Source: QYOJ01 sp964642545
GTDB taxonomy: Bacteria > Bacteroidota > Bacteroidia > Bacteroidales > FEN-979
DNA length: 17,425 nucleotides
Direction: 5' to 3'
Assembly (NCBI GenBank): GCA_964642545.1
Contig: CAZXQU010000061.1
Location: 1 to 17,425, forward strand
A program made the position numbers and the translations under genes. Below the pieces are notes generated by a model that was not told the DNA's origin, did not search any database, and saw only the letters and a list, made by a program, of their open reading frames with translations. Positions 1 to 5,973 of the stretch are shown here, in pieces (the first letter of the stretch is position 1; each line of letters opens with the position of its first letter).

Positions 1-453
1 ATCTCCCAGTTCCTGCGGTATTTCGTGAAGAATAACGGAGAGTGTGACAAAAATTCCCAACTCGGGAGAGGTCAGAAACGAAGCGGAGATAACCACTCCA
101 TCTACCGCGTTATGAAAGGCATCCCCAATTAATATTAAAGGCACAGCGGCATGCATATGCCTTTCACAATTCTGATTGCGGCAACTTCGCCAAAGGATTA
201 TCTTTTCAAGCACGAAAAAAAACAGAATTCCTATCAGTATGCTTTGAAATACTTGAGTAGAATCAGTCATACTGATTGCTTTCGGTATCATGCCGAGAAA
301 AGCCGCTCCCAGAAGCGTGCCTCCCGCGAGATACATCAGATAGGTAGAAACTTTCTTTAGTTTTTCATTGTTTAGCGTGAGCATTAATCCCGCAAGAGCC
401 ACACTCCCTATACTGCCAAGAAAAAGTGCTATGAGGACATATGCTATTTCCAT
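1..453 (-). CDS. ZIP-family metal transporter, C-terminus cut by window edge
   Basis: Inner-membrane carrier of the ZIP (Zrt/Irt-like) family, expected to move zinc, iron or related divalent cations into the cytoplasm. Only the first 151 residues are in the window; the frame is open to base 1. Visible features are an N-terminal membrane segment (about residues 3-26), further hydrophobic segments near 35-56 and 70-87, a candidate metal-binding loop with two Cys and two His (about 91-101), the family motif HNAVDG at 114-119 and HEIPQELGD at 143-151; both motifs supply the binuclear metal site in characterised ZIPs. The start is the ATG at 453. Its AGGAGG-like ribosome site is formed by the P-loop codons of a truncated upstream ATPase gene (444-521), so its present expression probably depends on the upstream iron-sulfur operon. 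Metal specificity cannot be read. Family call is firm. Confidence 0.9.
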   Translation of the reverse strand, partial: MEIAYVLIALFLGSIGSVALAGLMLTLNNEKLKKVSTYLMYLAGGTLLGAAFLGMIPKAISMTDSTQVFQSILIGILFFFVLEKIILWRSCRNQNCERHMHAAVPLILIGDAFHNAVDGVVISASFLTSPELGIFVTLSVILHEIPQELGD

Positions 454-521
454 ATCATTCCTGTTCCTCCTTTCCCACTAACAACAGCAATCTTTAGAGA
501 GTTTTTCTCAGTGATGGTCAT
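444..521 (-). pseudogene. 5' remnant of a MinD/Mrp-type P-loop ATPase
   Basis: A 25-codon reading frame starts at the ATG at 521, 14 bases inside the end of the preceding NifX-like gene, and reads through IAVVSGKGGTG, the deviant Walker A motif of MinD/Mrp/NBP35-type ATPases. Where the family requires Lys-Thr next, the frame instead reads Met-Ile-Trp-Lys and stops at 446-444. The rest of the gene is absent and the ZIP transporter starts at 453. Established knowledge: small NifX-like proteins, DUF5320 and DUF134 proteins often sit beside such ATPases, which serve in iron-sulfur assembly. I infer a deletion or recombination junction near base 458. The match covers only about 11 diagnostic residues, but motif, position and overlap with the upstream gene all fit. 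A chimeric assembly could give the same picture. Confidence 0.7.
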
Positions 522-876
522 GTCCGCAATCATCCCCGTGATGGTCGCAATAGTTGGCATTCAACGTTAGTTTTCCAGCCAGAAAATTGTTCACCAAATT
601 GGTAGGAGTATCAATGGGAGCGCCAACAAAAGCATTAACACCTGCCTCGTTAAAGAGATTAATAGCCATTTGGCCCATGCCTCCGGCTATCACATCCGTT
701 GCTCCTTTGTTGGCAACCCACCGGGGATACGTTCCTGGTTGATGTTCCGGAGGGTTCATCACCGTAATGTTAGTAATACTGTTGTTGGTGACTTCAACAT
801 AGGCAAATGCCTGGCAATGGCCAAAATGTGGACATAGTTCTCCGTTTTCAATTGGAATTGCAATGATTTTTTTCAT
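508..876 (-). CDS. NifX/NifB-like dinitrogenase iron-molybdenum cofactor domain protein with His-rich tail
   Basis: 122-residue protein of the dinitrogenase Fe-Mo cofactor biosynthesis domain family (PF02579 type: NifX, NafY, C-terminal part of NifB). Members bind metal clusters or cofactors, and many occur in organisms without nitrogenase. The start reads MKKIIAIPIENG, followed by CPHFGHC at 15-21, a compact Cys/His set, and the family's GGMGQMA segment at 65-71. The last 13 residues (110-122) hold two Cys and five His mixed with Asp, a probable metal-binding tail not needed for the fold. It lies 16 bases after the IscU-like gene and its end overlaps the start of the truncated ATPase frame, so it is an operon member. 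No nif structural gene is visible, so a role in nitrogen fixation is not supported; metal or Fe-S handling is an inference. Confidence 0.88.
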   Translation of the reverse strand: MKKIIAIPIENGELCPHFGHCQAFAYVEVTNNSITNITVMNPPEHQPGTYPRWVANKGATDVIAGGMGQMAINLFNEAGVNAFVGAPIDTPTNLVNNFLAGKLTLNANYCDHHGDDCGHDHH

Positions 877-892
877 TTCATCTTATTAAAAG

Positions 893-1288
893 TTATTTCT
901 TTTTCTCATATTGTTCAATCGTCTTTTCTAAAGTCAATATGGCTAGCCGTGCACAGTGGACTTTCTGTTGCTGCATCGCACCCAAATGATTTAGTATATC
1001 GTTATCATCCAAATTCTCACAATCCTTCAGCGTTTTACCATTTATCATCTTAGTAAGAGCTGAACCTGATGTGAAAGTGTCTGCACATCCTATAGCTTGA
1101 AATTTTGCCTCTGTAATGACATCCGATTTAATCTTCAGAAAAAGTTCAATCGTATCGCCACAGGGACCTGTAAACATATAATGGGCATCCGGGTTTTCGA
1201 TACTTCCAACATTCACATGATTTTCATAATATTCTATCGCCTTGGCCGAATACCCGGACATTTTTAATAAATCCCTGACCTTGCTCAT
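893..1288 (-). CDS. IscU/NifU N-terminal-like iron-sulfur cluster scaffold protein
   Basis: 131-residue protein of the NifU N-terminal/IscU family, which holds a nascent Fe-S cluster before transfer to target proteins. All expected ligands are visible: Cys43 and Asp45 in GPCGDT, Cys68 in IGCADT, and His111-Cys112 in KVHCARL; the GPCGDT segment matches the CGD loop of IscU. Length is that of a stand-alone scaffold with no C-terminal NifU domain. It lacks the LPPVK chaperone-recognition segment of classical IscU before the final Cys; here that stretch is QQQKVHC. This suggests a specialised scaffold, as is common for copies linked to NifX/MinD clusters. It follows the DUF5320-like gene by 4 bases. 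No cysteine desulfurase is in the window, so the sulfur source must be encoded elsewhere. Confidence 0.9.
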   Translation of the reverse strand: MSKVRDLLKMSGYSAKAIEYYENHVNVGSIENPDAHYMFTGPCGDTIELFLKIKSDVITEAKFQAIGCADTFTSGSALTKMINGKTLKDCENLDDNDILNHLGAMQQQKVHCARLAILTLEKTIEQYEKKK

Positions 1289-1292
1289 GACT

Positions 1293-1490
1293 TTATTTGT
1301 TAATTGCCCCCTCTAACCCGCTTTTCAGGCGCTTTCCTTTTCCCTTGCCGCCACCAGACTTACGCTTTTTACCCATTCCTTTTCCAAGGGATTTTAATTT
1401 TTCTTCAGCAGGTATATTACTGCACCTCCCTAATTTACGCCCCGAACGAGAACCTTCTCCTTCAGGACCAGTTCCATTAAGATTTGGCAT
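1293..1490 (-). CDS. DUF5320-like small basic protein
   Basis: 65-residue, strongly basic protein. Its first 23 residues follow the pattern MPxxxGTGPxGxGxxxGRxxGxC, typical of DUF5320-type proteins, which are regularly found beside NifX-like, DUF134 and MinD-type ATPase genes in anaerobes. The remainder is rich in Lys and Gly (about 33-58) with GKGKGK-like runs and is probably disordered or nucleic-acid binding. There is one Cys (residue 23). It lies 11 bases after one NifX-like gene and 4 bases before the IscU-like gene, so it is co-transcribed. The opposite strand is also open here, but the N-terminal pattern and operon spacing support this frame. The biochemical function of the family is not known to me. 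Confidence 0.8.
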   Translation of the reverse strand: MPNLNGTGPEGEGSRSGRKLGRCSNIPAEEKLKSLGKGMGKKRKSGGGKGKGKRLKSGLEGAINK

Positions 1491-1501
1491 TTTTTAAATT
1501 T

Positions 1502-1819
1502 TTAGTGATCTAATATTTCAATGATATCTTTGATTGTCTTTTCTTGTCCTTTAATGACAATCATCTGAATTTTTAAACTATCGAGCAAGGGTTTGATTTT
1601 CATCCCAAAACTTCCTGATACAATTTTATGTACAGATCTTGATGCAACTAATTCAACTGACGCTGACCCGGTCCCTTCTTCTGCATCTTTGTTGGGATTG
1701 GGAATAAATTCAATGGTCCTGCTCTTTGTATCATAAATAACAAAACATGCGCAACGCCCAAAGCGTTGATCTACTAGTGAACTTAAGGTATTCCCTCTGG
1801 ATGTTATAGCCACTTTCAT
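1502..1819 (-). CDS. NifX/NifB-like small protein (second copy)
   Basis: 105-residue protein of the same dinitrogenase Fe-Mo cofactor domain family as the 508-876 gene, but with different detail. It starts MKVAITSRGNTLSSLVD and has the FGRCACF segment (about 20-26), where the family often has FGRA plus an aromatic residue; here Cys22 and Cys24 offer possible metal ligands. The segment around residues 66-73 (IVSGSFG) corresponds to the GGxG-like turn of the family. It lacks the His-rich tail of its paralogue. It lies 11 bases from the DUF134 regulator and 11 bases from the DUF5320-like gene. Presence of two divergent NifX-like proteins in one operon is usual for these clusters. A role in binding or passing Fe-S or other metal clusters is inferred. 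Confidence 0.87.
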   Translation of the reverse strand: MKVAITSRGNTLSSLVDQRFGRCACFVIYDTKSRTIEFIPNPNKDAEEGTGSASVELVASRSVHKIVSGSFGMKIKPLLDSLKIQMIVIKGQEKTIKDIIEILDH

Positions 1820-1830
1820 GTTATTGAGTT

Positions 1831-2280
1831 TTATATATTTATCCTAGTCTCATCCATTGTCATTTCACTGTCAAAAGGTGTTATTTGCAGGTTGCCACAT
1901 AAAGGACAATTTTTCATTTCCTTCTCTTTCTCGGGATTATTAAAATAACAATTGCATCCACCACAATGATACCAGTCGCTATTGAAATAGACTTTGCCGC
2001 CTTCAATAGAAATTTGACTTCCTTCAACAAATGCTTTTGCAATTTTTTGAAGAGCAGAGGCATAAATCCTTGTATACGTCGGTCTTGAAACACCCATCAT
2101 GAGAGATGACTCTTGATGATTATACATCTCATAATCACACAATCGAAGTGCTTCATATTCTTCATATAGCAAAATAACAGGTTCAGAATTCTGCTTTCCC
2201 GAACCGGGTCCATATGGTTTAAAGCCTTTCACTAATGGAGGATTTTGAATTTTTCTTGGTGTTTTTACCCGAGGCGACAT
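1831..2280 (-). CDS. UPF0251/DUF134-family DNA-binding regulator with zinc-ribbon-like tail
   Basis: 149-residue protein and first gene of the minus-strand operon. The N-terminal half fits UPF0251/DUF134: a basic start (PRVKTPRK), the YEEYEALRLCDYE segment (39-51) and a sigma-region-4-like helix-turn-helix reading MMGVSRPTYTRIYASALQKIA (about 61-81), with the family's IEGG turn near 92-95. The C-terminal part has Cys106, Cys109, Cys111, Cys125 and Cys128, a zinc-ribbon-like set that could instead carry an Fe-S cluster. That makes it a candidate metal- or redox-responsive switch for the iron-sulfur genes behind it; this is inference. A good Bacteroidota promoter and two operator-like repeats lie just upstream, suggesting autoregulation. 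Family membership is firm, the effector unknown. Confidence 0.88.
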   Translation of the reverse strand: MSPRVKTPRKIQNPPLVKGFKPYGPGSGKQNSEPVILLYEEYEALRLCDYEMYNHQESSLMMGVSRPTYTRIYASALQKIAKAFVEGSQISIEGGKVYFNSDWYHCGGCNCYFNNPEKEKEMKNCPLCGNLQITPFDSEMTMDETRINI

Positions 2281-2287
2281 AGTTAAA

Positions 2288-2327
2288 TGATCTATTGTTC
2301 GCTACAAAATTAGTGAACTATTGATCA
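2288..2327. promoter_or_regulatory. Paired 14-bp operator-like repeats between divergent genes
   Basis: Two direct copies of one near-palindromic sequence: TGATCTATTGTTCG at 2288-2301 and TGAACTATTGATCA at 2314-2327. They agree at 11 of 14 positions, are spaced 26 bases start to start, and share the symmetric frame TGAnCnATnGnTCA (second copy complete, first copy one mismatch). The first covers the expected transcription start of the minus-strand operon; the second fills its -33/-7 spacer and lies in the -33 region of the plus-strand thioesterase promoter. This layout fits a repressor that shuts both directions. The adjacent DUF134 protein is the natural candidate; the binding itself is inferred. 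Confidence 0.6.
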
Positions 2328-2335
2328 TTTGCAAA
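2305..2335 (-). promoter_or_regulatory. Bacteroidota sigma-ABfr-type promoter for the regulator operon
   Basis: On the minus strand TTTG (bases 2335-2332) is followed by exactly 19 bases and then TAATTTTG (2312-2305), matching the primary-sigma consensus TTTG-N19-TAnnTTTG known from Bacteroides. The start of transcription would fall near 2298, giving a leader of about 18 bases before the ATG at 2280. Confidence 0.75.
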
Positions 2336-2346
2336 ACTATTTTTAA

Positions 2347-2354
2347 TAATTTTG
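2347..2354 (+). promoter_or_regulatory. Candidate -7 element for the thioesterase gene
   Basis: TAATTTTG matches the Bacteroidota -7 consensus TAnnTTTG. No perfectly spaced -33 is present: TTTG at 2328-2331 leaves only 15 bases, ATTG at 2320-2323 leaves 23. The start codon at 2368 is only 13 bases beyond the box, so the transcript would be nearly leaderless. Confidence 0.5.
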
Positions 2355-2367
2355 TAAAAAAATAGAT

Positions 2368-2814
2368 ATGGAGGAAAGAATCAGAAAATCTGAAACAAAG
2401 CTTTCTAAAATTATTTTTCCATTTACTCTAAATGACCATGAAACTTTGTTCGGTGGAACCATTATGAAATGGATGGATGAAGTAGCATATATTACTGCTA
2501 CCCGATTTACAAAAAAGAAAATGGTGACGGTTTCGGTAGAAAAAGTTAATTTTCAACTTCCAATATATGTAGGAACAATTATTGAAATTATTGGTATAGT
2601 AAGCAACGTAAAGAAAGCAAAAATAGAAGTGCAGGTTGAGATACATGTCGAAGAAATGTATACAGATCATAGGCAGAAGGCAGTTGATGCATTATTCACG
2701 TTTGCGGCAGTTGACAATAACCATAAACCAATCCGCATTGAAACTAGTGAAATTAAGGACAATCATCAAACCTATCATAAACATGAAGGTTACGTCAATA
2801 AAAAACAGTACTGA
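2368..2814 (+). CDS. Acyl-CoA thioesterase, hotdog fold (YciA/BACH-like)
   Basis: 148-residue cytosolic hydrolase that would cleave acyl-CoA to free acid and CoA. The family signature is clear near the N-terminus: NDHETLFGG (22-30), then IMKWMDEVAYITATR with the catalytic-region Asp37, followed by VTVSVEKVNF, as in YciA and brain acyl-CoA hydrolase. Length fits a single-hotdog enzyme, which works as a hexamer or similar. No Shine-Dalgarno sequence precedes the ATG at 2368, which may be read from a nearly leaderless mRNA. Its last 32 bases overlap the start of the copper-receptor gene. Base composition is low: sampled lines of the gene are about 30-32% GC against 45-48% in the receptor gene. 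The last ~25 residues (polar, His-rich) do not look conserved and may be an extension created at a junction. Confidence 0.88.
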   Translation: MEERIRKSETKLSKIIFPFTLNDHETLFGGTIMKWMDEVAYITATRFTKKKMVTVSVEKVNFQLPIYVGTIIEIIGIVSNVKKAKIEVQVEIHVEEMYTDHRQKAVDALFTFAAVDNNHKPIRIETSEIKDNHQTYHKHEGYVNKKQY

Positions 2815-4939
2815 ACCGGTAACGGGTTTCCCGATCCGTTTGCTGGTGGGATTCTTTTTCTTTTTTGTTCCCTTGTTGGCCTCTTCCCAGGAATCTAGTA
2901 CGGGAGATACTGTAACCCTGGAGGAGGTTAAGGTATTCGGGAAGCAAGTACCGATTTTTCCCATGGAATCTATCTTAATGAAAAATTTTAGCTATGAACC
3001 GATTCATGACATCGGTGACTTTCTTCGACAGGAACCCAATGTATCGGGGATCCGGAAGGGAGGGATTGCTATTGATCCGGTAGTCAGGGGGTTCAAGTAT
3101 AACCAGGTAACAGTTCTTCTGAATAATGGGGTGAAGATTGAGGGAGGTTGTCCAAACAGGATGGATCCTGTCGTTGCGCATGTGGAAAATGAAGATATCA
3201 GCGGGATTGAACTTGTGAAAGGACCTTTTTTACTGAAGTATGGGCCGGTGATGGGAGCCCTGATCAACATTCAAACCATACAACCAGAGCCTTATTTACA
3301 CCCGACGATCCACGGGAAGGTCCTTTATGGGTTTGAATCGAACTGGAATGGCCAGCGTGAACACCTGGAACTGGCAGGTGGAAGTCGTGATTTTTATTTT
3401 CGTATCAGCGGTGGTTTCAAGGGATATGGGAGTTATACTGCCGGGAACGGAGAGCTGTATAACACCTCCTTCAGAAAATCATATGTAACGGCGGGCGCCG
3501 GTTTCCAGATCAAAGAGAAGCACCATTTCACTCTCTCTTATGCATATAACCAGGGAAATGACGTGATGTTTCCCGCCCTTCCTATGGATGAGCAACTTGA
3601 CAAGACCCACATAGCTTCCGTAAATTATGAGATATCTGACCTGGGCAAGATCTGGAACTCCCTGCAGGTTATGGGATATGTTTCATCGGTCCACCATGTT
3701 ATGGACAATTACAACCGTCCGGTGGCAAGCATCATGCAGGCAATCACGATTGTGGATGCATGGGACGCAGGAGGGAAAGTGGTTGGTTCGTATCTGGCAG
3801 GGGATTGTAAAATTCTTACCGGACTTGATTTTGAGCATATATATAAGGACGGGCAGAAGAAGATGACGATGAAGATGATTATGAGCGGAGATACCTTTAC
3901 ATCGGTGAAATATACCAATGTCTTTAACCAGACTGTATGGAATAATGCAGGAATTTTCAATGAATTGCAATCCCGCTTTGGCAGTGTTGATTTTTCCGCA
4001 GCCATCAGGCTCGATTACAACCAGGCCAATTCGGCTGATACGTTTCACCTTATCAACGATGGGATCACCTATTTCGACAAGTTGAATTCTGACTTCCTGA
4101 ATGTAAGTTTCAGTGCAGGCATGAAAAAGAGGTTGGTCTCAGAGCTTTATCTCACCGCAGCCCTGGGACTGGGAACACGAAGCCCTTCGATTCTCGAGCG
4201 CTTCATTAAACTGATGCCGGTACAGTTTGATTCTTACGACTACCTGGGAAATCCACAATTAAAACCGGAACAGAATTACCAGGTAGATGTTTCCCTCGAT
4301 TACTATCTTCCGGAAGTGGGTTCTTTTACTGCAAACGGTTTTTTCTCCCTCGTGCATAACTATATTCTCGGAAAGATAATTTCCCCCTCGGTTATTAAAC
4401 CTTCCACGCAGGGGGCTGTTGGGGTCAAACAGTTTTCAAACGAAAACCTGGTCTATCTGACTGGTTTTGAGTTCAGTTTTAGCTCGCCTTTTCAAAAAAA
4501 ATGGCACCTAATGGCATCAGCTGCAGTCACTTATGGAACAAACCCCGATGCTATAAAATATATTGTTTCGGAAGGGGAGGTGGTGGGAGAAGAGACTGTT
4601 TACAATGATCCGTTGCCGGAAATCCCCCCTCTTGAAGGAACCATCCATTTTTCATATGATTTTTTCAGGAAGAAGCTGGTCCCTGGATTCACGCTAAGGA
4701 TGGTCAATGCTCAGAACCGGGTTTCGGAGGCCTATGATGAACAGAAGACTCCGGGTTTTGTTGTAGCTGCTGCGTCACTGAGCTACACTCCCTGTAGCTA
4801 TTTCACCATTGCAGCTGGTGTGGACAATATTTTCGACAATGCCTATTATGAACACCTGAACCGGAGGATTGTTGGCAGTTTGCAACGGCTGTACGAACCC
4901 GGCAGGGTTTTTTATGTAAATTTAGCCGTTAAATTCTGA
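2783..4939 (+). CDS. TonB-dependent receptor of the OprC/NosA copper-receptor type
   Basis: 718-residue outer-membrane receptor. An open frame extends upstream to 2636, but the ATG at 2783 gives a normal signal peptide (basic start, hydrophobic core about 18-33, cleavage near residue 35), so I use it. The mature start DTVTLEEVKVFGK precedes a plug domain (about 65-170), then a beta-barrel ending in FYVNLAVKF with the usual terminal Phe. Two features point to copper: C-P-N-R-M at 123-127, matching the CxxxM ligand motif of OprC/NosA, and H-V-M-D-N at 305-309, matching the second ligand pair HxM. No carboxypeptidase-like N-terminal extension is present, so this is not a SusC-type glycan transporter. 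The gene overlaps the thioesterase by 32 bases and is followed after 4 bases by an MbnP-family lipoprotein, itself linked to copper. It probably imports copper under limitation using TonB energy. Confidence 0.88.
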   Translation: MKVTSIKNSTEPVTGFPIRLLVGFFFFFVPLLASSQESSTGDTVTLEEVKVFGKQVPIFPMESILMKNFSYEPIHDIGDFLRQEPNVSGIRKGGIAIDPVVRGFKYNQVTVLLNNGVKIEGGCPNRMDPVVAHVENEDISGIELVKGPFLLKYGPVMGALINIQTIQPEPYLHPTIHGKVLYGFESNWNGQREHLELAGGSRDFYFRISGGFKGYGSYTAGNGELYNTSFRKSYVTAGAGFQIKEKHHFTLSYAYNQGNDVMFPALPMDEQLDKTHIASVNYEISDLGKIWNSLQVMGYVSSVHHVMDNYNRPVASIMQAITIVDAWDAGGKVVGSYLAGDCKILTGLDFEHIYKDGQKKMTMKMIMSGDTFTSVKYTNVFNQTVWNNAGIFNELQSRFGSVDFSAAIRLDYNQANSADTFHLINDGITYFDKLNSDFLNVSFSAGMKKRLVSELYLTAALGLGTRSPSILERFIKLMPVQFDSYDYLGNPQLKPEQNYQVDVSLDYYLPEVGSFTANGFFSLVHNYILGKIISPSVIKPSTQGAVGVKQFSNENLVYLTGFEFSFSSPFQKKWHLMASAAVTYGTNPDAIKYIVSEGEVVGEETVYNDPLPEIPPLEGTIHFSYDFFRKKLVPGFTLRMVNAQNRVSEAYDEQKTPGFVVAAASLSYTPCSYFTIAAGVDNIFDNAYYEHLNRRIVGSLQRLYEPGRVFYVNLAVKF

Positions 4940-4943
4940 TATT

Positions 4944-5753
4944 ATGAACAGGTCTTTGACCTTTTTCCTCGTAGTGATGATGGTTGCAGGAGGGAATTCA
5001 TGCACTGAGAAGAAGGAAGATCCGCCACGAATTCCTGCCGGTAATGTTGTATTTGACTTTTCTCACCTGGTAGATGGAGATCCGCTGCATCAGAATGAAC
5101 TTATTTATACCAATGCTGCCGGTAATAATTATCTGATCACAGAGGTGAAGTATTTTATTTCAGATATTACGTTTTATAAGTCAGATGGAAGCCGGAAGAT
5201 TGTGGAGGATTGGAAAGATATCTTTTACATTGATATAGATATCCCGGAAACCCAAACCATCCGTATATTCGATCAGATCCCTGCAGGTGAATACGATTCC
5301 ATCACTTTTATTTTTGGCATCTCAGAGGAAAAGAACCAGTCATTTATGTATGTAAATCCTCCGGAAGTCTTCATGGCATGGCCAACCGTATTGGGAGGGG
5401 GTTATCACTATATGATGATTAATGGAAAATGGGAAGATACCACCCGACATACAATTCCATTCGATTTTCATATGGGCATTGGGCAACTTTATCAAGGAGG
5501 AGGATATAATCCCGACTCTATCTATGCATTTGTACAAAACTGGTTTATAGTATCCCTCCCAGAATCAGATTTCACCATGAAGGATCAGGATTCCCTCACG
5601 TTCAACATTGCCATGAACATTGAAAGTTGGTTTGAAACTCCGCATATTTACGACCATAACCATTGGGGAGGAGATATCATGCAGAAACAACCAGCCATGG
5701 AGATGGCCCGCGAAAATGGGAGTGACGTCTTTAGCATTTCAAAGGCTGAATAA
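4944..5753 (+). CDS. MbnP-family lipoprotein, probable copper-binding partner of the receptor
   Basis: 269-residue exported protein. The N-terminus has a short basic start and a hydrophobic stretch (5-16), with Cys20 in GGNSC, a relaxed lipobox followed by acidic/basic residues, so it is probably lipid-anchored. The body fits the MbnP-like domain: FDFSHLVDGDPL (37-48), EVKYFISDITFY (67-78), IPAGEYDSITFIFGI (112-126), FMAW (143-146), GGYHYMMINGKW (152-163), FDFHMGIG (173-180), and a C-terminal MARENGSDVFSI (254-265). In methanotrophs MbnP binds copper with a modified Trp made by the dihaem enzyme MbnH; no MbnH-like gene is visible here. His155, His176, Met177 and the DHNHWGG segment (237-243) are plausible metal ligands. 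It is almost certainly co-transcribed with the receptor. Family call is good, the copper role inferred. Confidence 0.85.
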   Translation: MNRSLTFFLVVMMVAGGNSCTEKKEDPPRIPAGNVVFDFSHLVDGDPLHQNELIYTNAAGNNYLITEVKYFISDITFYKSDGSRKIVEDWKDIFYIDIDIPETQTIRIFDQIPAGEYDSITFIFGISEEKNQSFMYVNPPEVFMAWPTVLGGGYHYMMINGKWEDTTRHTIPFDFHMGIGQLYQGGGYNPDSIYAFVQNWFIVSLPESDFTMKDQDSLTFNIAMNIESWFETPHIYDHNHWGGDIMQKQPAMEMARENGSDVFSISKAE

Positions 5754-5817
5754 TCGTAAATACATCGGAAAAAGTACGGTCTTCCTGAACGGAAAAATTG
5801 GGGGCACTCAACATAGG

Positions 5818-5861
5818 TTCGTCTTTCATTCGTCTTCCATTCGTCTTTCGTTCGTCTTTAT
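5818..5861. repeat. 11-bp tandem repeat, four copies
   Basis: Four head-to-tail units beginning at 5818, 5829, 5840 and 5851: TTCGTCTTTCA, TTCGTCTTCCA, TTCGTCTTTCG and TTCGTCTTTAT. The first eight bases TTCGTCTT are invariant. The array lies in the 3' region of the MbnP gene, before the terminator, and is not part of any credible reading frame. Confidence 0.9.
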
Positions 5862-5911
5862 CTCCATTATCATATACTAATTGGTCTGTCAAACAATAGT
5901 TATAAAAAAGT

Positions 5912-5943
5912 AAAAGCTGCCTCGAATCTCGGGGCAGCTTTTT
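5912..5943. terminator. Bidirectional intrinsic terminator between convergent genes
   Basis: AAAAGCTGCC (5912-5921) pairs with GGCAGCTTTT (5933-5942) around an 11-base loop, followed by a T run on the plus strand. Read on the minus strand the same hairpin is followed by TTTTACTTTTTT. It can therefore end both the copper operon (stop at 5753) and the convergent small gene (stop at 5974). Confidence 0.88.
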
Positions 5944-5973
5944 GACCAAAACAAGGGGGATATATAGGGGGTA

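Noticed and set aside
1297..1497. Plus-strand open frame opposite the DUF5320-like gene
   Set aside because: Pro/Leu/Phe-rich product typical of the complement of a Lys/Gly-rich gene; the minus-strand frame matches a known N-terminal pattern and operon spacing.
508..2280. Nitrogen-fixation (nif) island
   Set aside because: NifX-like and NifU-like proteins are present, but no nifH, nifD, nifK, nifE, nifN or full-length radical-SAM nifB is visible, and such small proteins are widespread in non-fixing anaerobes.
2636..2782. N-terminal extension of the receptor frame by 49 codons upstream of 2783
   Set aside because: It lies inside the thioesterase gene in another frame, and it would bury the signal peptide behind a polar leader. 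The ATG at 2783 gives a normal exported start.
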